From NCBI GenBank assembly GCA_949825025.1, contig OX463782.1, positions 4,351,501-4,415,500 on the forward strand: DNA of 64,000 bases, read 5' to 3'. This document shows, piece by piece, positions 59,808-64,000 of the stretch. Position numbers and translations under genes: made by a program. Numbering within the stretch: the stretch's first letter is position 1; the number at the start of each line of letters is the position of its first letter. The notes under the pieces were generated by a model. The model was given only the letters and a program-made list of their open reading frames with translations, was not told where the DNA came from and ran no database searches. Origin of the DNA: Siphlonurus alternatus (Eukaryota; Arthropoda; Insecta; Ephemeroptera; Siphlonuridae).

Positions 59808-61626
59808 ATCAATCTTCGAATCAGACAGAATCTCTATAACAAATAACTTATAAGGATTAATGTCACCGCAGCGGCTATTGCTCGATATTTTCTGACGATA
59901 AACTAAAAATATTTTTAATCTAAGATATGAAAAAAGGACAAAACAATTATGTGGGAAAAAAAATTGGTCTACATTTTGTATTTAAGTAATTTTTTCGTGT
60001 GAAAAAGATGCTGCACTGATTTGACTAAAAAAGCCACTACAGTTTCCATTTAAAACAATGGTAATCTTAAAAATGATGAATATTTAGAAGATTTGTTTTT
60101 CTCATGGAAAATTATTTTATGGTGTCAGGAAGATTTGTTGGAATTTTGAGAGAGCTGTACCGTCTAAGCCTGTTTTTCATACTGTTGACATTAATCCTTA
60201 AGAGGATCGATCGGTGACGTACCTGAGTGACCTGACCGGTGGGCTGGGCGGCCATGTTGGCCCTGGTCTTGCTGTCCAAGGTCCTGGTGGCCACGTTATA
60301 ACACAACAACATCCAGTCGGGCTCGCTGGTCACGGCGATCAGGAACTGCGCGTCGCACGTGAACTGCAGACACACCACGTTCTGCGCGCGCAGTTCGCCA
60401 GGGATGGCCAAGCTCGCCAGGTACTGCCGGGCACTCACCGAGTACAGAGACACCACCGGCTGACCGCCACCCTCGCCCGTCGCAACGAGGTCCCTGACAC
60501 AGTGTTTGTCTTCAGGTTTGTTTCAGTGTTGAAAAATGAAGACTTTTTGCCATCGGGAATTAATTGTCTTAATTTTTGGAATTTTAAGAAAAATTGCTTG
60601 CATATTTCAGTAAAACATAATTATATAATTTCATGAGAAATGCTTTATTAATTATTAATATCCAAAACGCTCTATTTACTAATTTAAAACATAGCAAATT
60701 ATATTTGGTTGTCATGAATGCATATTGAAAATATCTGATAATTTGTTATTCATGCACGCTTGACAAAGTTGTATAAATTCATCGTAAAATATATAAGTTA
60801 CAGATTTGTTTTTAAATAAACCTTATAATAATATCTTTAATTAAATTGTAATAATTATAAGCCACTTAATAAAGTACTACGACAATATAATATAATAGCA
60901 ACTAAGATTGCCTTCTAGGCTGAGTTTTTAGCTTTGTAAAAAACGATATATTCGTAAAAATGACATTTAAAAAAGTCGACACAAAATTTTTATGTCAAAG
61001 TGGGTGCGGTATATATGCGTTTTGCAGGCGCGCAGTTTTCCTCCTTGCAACGCGGGCCGCAGCTCGTCCAAACAGCCAGGCGGTAACTTAAAACGTTTAA
61101 AATATCCTAAGACTCCATTCAGAGCGTACTTGAGTAGGTAATCAAGTTCGCTCTGCTCCATTGTTAAGTTTGCGATACAGAGGGCATCCTCAAATTTCTC
61201 TCTTTCTCTACGAAAGTTGTATACATTAAAAAAAATAATTTCAACCGAAATATCCCACAGTCATTTAAAACATATTTTTATGATAATGATATTGTTATTT
61301 ATACATTAATTAATGTTGCTATGCAAAAATGACCCTTATTTATCAAGGAAATACAGGCAATTAAAAAAAGAACATGCATTTTTTTCTAATAACACATGTG
61401 ATAAAATCAATACTTACTTTTTAGGACTGATACATAAAACATTTAAAGGTCTTTGTTTATCATGGAGATGAATGTAAGTTTGGTGATGATCTTCATTTAA
61501 ATCTTGCATTACCAAAACACCACCGGCAGGATAAATTATTTGATCATTTGAAAGAAAATGAGCATTTTGTTTAGTAGTAGAATTAAGACCATAAATAAAA
61601 TTAGGATTCAAAGGTAAAGATGTCAT
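47144..61626 (-). CDS. CFAP57: cilia- and flagella-associated protein 57 (WDR65), 17 exons
   Basis: Minus-strand exons, 5' to 3': 61626-61418, 60493-60223, 59512-59247, 58629-58448, 57921-57580, 56856-56639, 55693-55481, 55027-54839, 54214-53906, 53297-53113, 51804-51705, 51283-51102, 50582-50432, 49705-49562, 49265-49050, 48236-48063, 47224-47144. All junctions are GT-AG, phases agree, total 1143 residues (the human protein is about 1250). Residues 1 to about 656 are WD40 repeats (for example SVRIWNYQTG, FSPGGQLFAVAHGN, DGAVYEWEVATG, DGSVCVWQLGE); the rest is coiled coil with family landmarks LLAEYRRVEQL, QIELDADKEI and IGPKDDALKDK. In algae and mammals the protein is axonemal and needed for a subset of inner dynein arms; here sperm flagella or chordotonal cilia are likely sites. 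Exon 1 is AT-rich, the others GC-rich. Confidence 0.93.
47437..47474. repeat. AT microsatellite in last CFAP57 intron
   Basis: About 19 AT units, flanked by TTAAAAATTA and TAATTTTTAA, so the whole block is palindromic. Confidence 0.9.
47652..47831. mobile_element. 180-bp inverted-repeat element in last CFAP57 intron
   Basis: GCTAAAATACAAGCTTTTTC followed by AGAAGTCGCAA at the left is mirrored by TTGCGACTTCTG and AAAAAGCTCGTATTTTCAGC at the right. The core contains GATTGGCCGTGACGTCA. No other copy was seen here. Confidence 0.65.
48568..48898. mobile_element. TGGACAAC fold-back MITE, diverged copy, in a CFAP57 intron
   Basis: Left end GTGGACAACCTGCATGACA, centre GGAGGCGTGGCCGCACTTTC, then the inverse arm ending near TGTTCATTTCTTAAATAA. 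Poly-A and poly-G runs (about 48810-48842) interrupt the right arm. Confidence 0.65.
50076..50406. mobile_element. TGGACAAC fold-back MITE, well preserved, in a CFAP57 intron
   Basis: ATGGACAACATACATGAAAA at the left and TTTTCATGTATGTTGTCCAT at the right begin arms of about 130 bp (GAAATGAATAGAGGGTACC, TACTCTGAATTTTTTCAGA, TTTTTAAATAATTATTGAAAGT) around a centre with GACGCCTATTGACGCC and GGGGGCGTGGCC. The right end is 26 bp from exon 13 (50432-50582). Confidence 0.85.
51897..52795. mobile_element. 899-bp non-autonomous hAT-like element with 8-bp target duplication
   Basis: Begins CAGTGGCGGTTCGTGGG and ends CCCACGAGCCGCCACTG, an exact or near-exact inverted repeat of about 17 bp. It is flanked by identical 8-bp TTAAGGAC at 51889-51896 and 52796-52803. 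An 8-bp duplication with a CAGTGGCG-like end is the hallmark of hAT transposons. There is no transposase ORF. It lies in the CFAP57 intron between exons 10 and 11. Confidence 0.92.
53498..53880. mobile_element. TGGACAAC fold-back MITE with a T42 run, beside a CFAP57 exon
   Basis: The left arm is broken by about 42 consecutive T (53519-53561) and then reads GCAGAAATGAATAAAAGGTAAC. The centre contains GTGGCCACGCCCCTTGCAAG, in the opposite orientation to other copies. The right end GTTGTCCATT reaches 53880, only 26 bp from the exon 9 donor (53906) on the minus strand. Confidence 0.75.
55273..55432 (+). repeat. SINE-like repeat with short A tail
   Basis: GGTGTCCGTCCTGACTAAGG, GTTCCCTCAGTTCTCACCTCAG, CTCTCCCTCCCTTATCCCTA, CATTACCCAGCCTTGAGCTC, then GGGTAAAAAAAATA. 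Closest to 63122-63290. In a CFAP57 intron. Confidence 0.6.
55832..56162. mobile_element. TGGACAAC fold-back MITE, well preserved, in a CFAP57 intron
   Basis: AATGGACAACATACATGAAA to TTTCATGTATTTTGTCCATT, with the same arms as 50076-50406 and a centre of GTGCGGCCACGCCCCCTGG and GAGGCGTCAATAGGCGTCC. Confidence 0.85.
56985..57285. mobile_element. TAGAGGCT-type MITE, second copy
   Basis: TTTCAAGTGTTTCCCAGCTGG, CATTTAGGGGTCTTTTGAT, GGGAACACCACAGAATCAGC and TTGAAGCCTCTAATAGAAGG follow the order of 12291-12564. The left terminal sequence is missing. In a CFAP57 intron. Confidence 0.6.
57285..57412 (-). repeat. SINE-like repeat in minus orientation
   Basis: Reads in reverse as the CCTGACTGAG family: GGGGTAATGGGTAGGGATAAG, GATGGCCACGGCC and CACTGAGGTGAGACTGAGGG. 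It directly follows the preceding MITE. Confidence 0.5.
58999..59194. mobile_element. GTCCCTCGTTCG-type MITE, second copy
   Basis: Shares GTTTATTGTTGCACTCACCTGAAAA, CAGACAGCTCATTATTGCAAC and the imperfect ends CGTCCCTCATCC / GGATGAAGGATGAC with 33498-33714. In a CFAP57 intron, 53 bp from exon 3. Confidence 0.6.
59659..59809. repeat. AAAT microsatellite with GAAC/AAAC variants
   Basis: About 37 tetranucleotide units; the left part is irregular (GAACAAAT, AAACAAAT) and the right part pure AAAT. In CFAP57 intron 2. Confidence 0.95.
60967..61189 (-). other. unexplained GC-rich ORF inside CFAP57 intron 1
   Basis: From ATG at 61161 the minus strand is open for 64 codons to a TAA at 60967; the same frame is open further upstream to an acceptor-like TTTCGTAG near 61211. 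The segment 61010-61190 has the GC-rich codon look of real exons in this window, with a plausible amphipathic composition (YLLKYALNGVLGYFKRF, then LPPGCLDELRPAL). CFAP57 exons 1 and 2 join in frame without it (SPKK-DLVATGE), so it is not needed by that gene. No strong donor follows. It might be a nested small gene, an alternative exon or a relic. I recognise no family. Confidence 0.35.
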
Positions 61627-63121
61627 TTTTTAAAAAAAAATAACTTATTAATTTAACTTCACGCCACAGTAGCTTATCGTCACGCCACAGTAGCTTATCG
61701 TCAAATGAAATCACAAAACAGAATGTTTTCTTATTTAAATCAGCGTTTGTTTATTTCGTTGCTATGGATACGAAAAAACGAAAAATTGAAATTCTGCGCG
61801 CCAACGTAAATGCAAGTTAATCACGCGATATTTTCGCAATACCTGATAGACATAAACAATTTAATGTTCAGTATCTTAAATATATTGGAAGTTAATTAAT
61901 TAAACTTCTATAAATATATCGTGATCCAACAAGTTATAGGTCAAGATATACTGAGTTACCATCAATAGTAGTAGTTGTACAATGATAGATAAGCTCATAC
62001 GATTTTTTTTTTAAATATTAAATATAAAATTGTTTAATTTGCATATAATTTTAAAAATATAACTAGGCATGCATACTATTATAATTTATTATTATATATA
62101 CTAAAATACGTACAATATAATACATATTCCATAGTCTTTCATTTTATAGTTCTTCATAATTAAAACAATAAAATTATCCGAATTCTGAGTCTGTAAATTT
62201 AAACATTATAAACGATGTTATAAGACATAATAATAATAAAAAAAAAGTTAAATATGACAATACATCTTACATAAAGTTTTATAGTAAACCCAAAGAGTTT
62301 GGGAAAACTCGGAATCGGGAGAAATTAAATTATCAAATTTGATTAATGTAATTCAATTTCAGTAAAAAAAAAAATAATGTGATATATAATATCATATAGA
62401 TAGCATGTTACTCTTGATTATAAATTCATTAACTACCATGTGGTCTATAGTTCAATTATTATTATTATCATAGTTCGATATCAAAATTAAGTTTATTACC
62501 TATCTGGAGTCTATTAGCAAATTAATACCAGCACAAACACGATAATCTGTGCAAGGTAAAATTTGATATATTATTAGTAATATTACATAATTTTATCATT
62601 ATTAACTTTATATAACCTCTATCCTTTATATCCAATCAATATATTAAGTCAGTATTACGCACGATACAGTAAAAGTGAAGTAGAAATTTTCTTGTAAGGA
62701 AAAATCATTTGCAATAAATAATAAATTTCGATAATTTTTCCGTGTAAAACTGAATTTTTAATATACTTTTTTATTTAAAAATTGTGTATTTTTAATTTTA
62801 TTTACTGATACATTATAATGTACACTTCGGGATAGTAAGAACGTTATCCCTTCATAATTTGCTGAATACACTACTTCAAAAGACAAAGAAATGCAGATTT
62901 TACATTTTTTGTAAGACTTGAAGATCACTCACTCTAACAAGTAAGTTCAAGTTTACTATACATCAACGTAAAACTGTGTGACCTCCCAGAAACAAAGCAG
63001 AGGAAAAATTGGTTAGTACTTGGATGGGTGAAATCAAAATTACGATGCTCCCTCTTGGAGTAAATTAATCTCGCTTTTCACCCAGGCTTTGGACATTACT
63101 TTGGTCCATTGATTAAAAATT
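61627..63121. other. AT-rich DNA upstream of CFAP57, no gene seen
   Basis: A 21-bp direct duplication (CACGCCACAGTAGCTTATCG, 61660-61699) lies just upstream of the CFAP57 start and may be part of its promoter region. The rest is uniformly AT-rich without exon-like sequence. Confidence 0.5.
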
Positions 63122-63322
63122 AGAGGTGTCCGTCCTGACTGAGGTTTCCACGATTCCCTCAGTCTCACCTCAGAGAATGCTGGGATGCGTTTAACAGCCC
63201 ATGTCCATTATCCTTTCCCTCCCTTATCCCTACCCATTACCCTACCGCAAGCTCAACGCTCGTCATTAAAAAAAAAAAAAAAAAAAAAAAATGTGTCTCG
63301 ACGTCATCTAAAAAAAAAAAAA
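63122..63322 (+). repeat. SINE-like repeat with long A tails
   Basis: The best copy of the family: GGTGTCCGTCCTGACTGAGG, CCCTCAGTCTCACCTCAG, AATGCTGGGATGCG, CCTTTCCCTCCCTTATCCC, CATTACCCTACCGCAAGCTC, CAACGCTCGTCATT, then about 24 A (63268-63291) and a second A run to 63340. The A tail and uniform 5' start are what retroposition by a LINE produces. I see no clear tRNA-like A/B boxes. Confidence 0.65.
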
Positions 63323-63748
63323 AAAAAAAAAGAAAAAAAAGGGGTGTACGCAAGTCGTCATTTAATAGTCTTTAGTTTCGACTCGTAAATATTGATTAAT
63401 TTGAAAAAGTTATGTGTCAGTCAAAACATATAATATGAAAAGAAGTTTAAATAAATTTTCTTGTGCATACAATAAAATGTATGTATAGGCGTTATAAATA
63501 TTATAAAATACCCTTCACTCATTACACGAAAGAATGAAGACAAAATGACGTAAATTAGTACAGAAAACATTCGTTAAAAGAACTCGTGAGAATATCAGTC
63601 ATAAAACTGCAGGCGTTTCTGACGATATTTACGATTTTATCTTTACATAATATCGATTTTACGTCCAAATATTAAATTATAATTTTGATAAACCTTCTGT
63701 TTACATCAAACATAGTTCTCATTGGTTAATAATATTACAAGAAAGGAC

Positions 63749-63807
63749 TATATAAGACGCTACATATATGGTTAGTATTTTACTCTTTGAAATTGTTAAG
63801 TACAAAA
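63749..63807 (+). promoter_or_regulatory. TATA/initiator promoter of the gene at the right edge
   Basis: TATATAAG at 63749-63756 and GTTAGTAT with its A at 63774 are 25 bp apart, the normal arthropod TATA-to-start distance. The predicted 5' UTR is only 34 bp before the ATG at 63808. Confidence 0.5.
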
Positions 63808-64000
63808 ATGATTATCATAAAATTTGTGACGATTTTCTTTTACGTTTCTTTCGTATCAACTTGGACTTTAAATAAGGAAATTGTAATTTGGAGTGAAAAT
63901 GTAATTAATAGGATTTCGGAAATTATTGAAATAAACTTTGGAAAAAATTATTGTCTACATATTATTAATGATATTAATATGCAAGATTTAATAATTAAAA
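63808..64000 (+). CDS. N-terminus of a secreted or membrane protein, cut by the window edge
   Basis: Sixty-four codons are open from ATG 63808 to the end. The first 20 residues form a clear signal peptide or signal anchor (MIIIKFVTIFFYVSFVSTWT). The rest is AT-coded but protein-like, with an amphipathic ISEIIEINFGKNYCLHIIND segment. A well-placed TATA/initiator pair precedes it. A long uninterrupted AT-rich frame with signal peptide and an early Cys followed by hydrophobic beta-strand-like residues is what divergent, single-exon insect ionotropic receptors look like, but the fragment is too short to assign; any secreted protein is possible. Confidence 0.5.
   Translation, partial: MIIIKFVTIFFYVSFVSTWTLNKEIVIWSENVINRISEIIEINFGKNYCLHIINDINMQDLIIK

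Overview
The window is nuclear DNA of an arthropod, almost certainly an insect. A yellow/royal-jelly-family gene, a tandem cluster of delta/epsilon-class glutathione transferases (GSTs), GT-AG introns with long AT-rich interiors and a dense load of small terminal-inverted-repeat elements all point that way. I cannot place the order from sequence alone. Exons are mostly GC-rich islands of about 60-340 bp in very AT-rich DNA, so most genes are visible only after splicing.

Layout. (1) 1-3.4 kb: nested short transposable elements and a possible 5' leader exon. (2) 3425-4768: one yellow-family CDS, uninterrupted, with a striking internal change of codon usage. (3) 6900-12269: a seven-exon chymotrypsin-fold serine protease of 253 aa whose introns are packed with MITEs. 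(4) 15059-46094: six GST genes, all on the + strand and all with the same five-exon coding structure (called GST-A to GST-F here). Parts of exons 3, 4 and 5 are almost identical between copies, while exon 2 has diverged. GST-C has an extra first exon that adds, in frame, a 41-residue extension looking like a mitochondrial presequence. (5) 47144-61626, - strand: a 17-exon gene for CFAP57 (WDR65), an axonemal protein with WD40 propellers and a coiled-coil tail, which I assembled to 1143 aa with every intron phase consistent. An unexplained GC-rich ORF lies in its first intron. (6) 61.6-64 kb: mostly empty AT-rich DNA and a poly-A-tailed SINE-like repeat, then at the very end a TATA/initiator-like promoter and the first 64 codons of a secreted or membrane protein cut by the window edge.

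The yellow, protease and GST genes do not form a pathway. The GSTs are a classic detoxification cluster that grew by tandem duplication. GST-F and CFAP57 are convergent (tail to tail). Mobile sequence is dominated by non-autonomous DNA elements of at least nine families, including an 899-bp hAT-like element with a perfect 8-bp target-site duplication, and by long AAAT and TA microsatellites. I found no transposase ORF, tRNA, rRNA or CRISPR array. All gene models are read by eye from splice signals, reading phase and family knowledge; no search was run.
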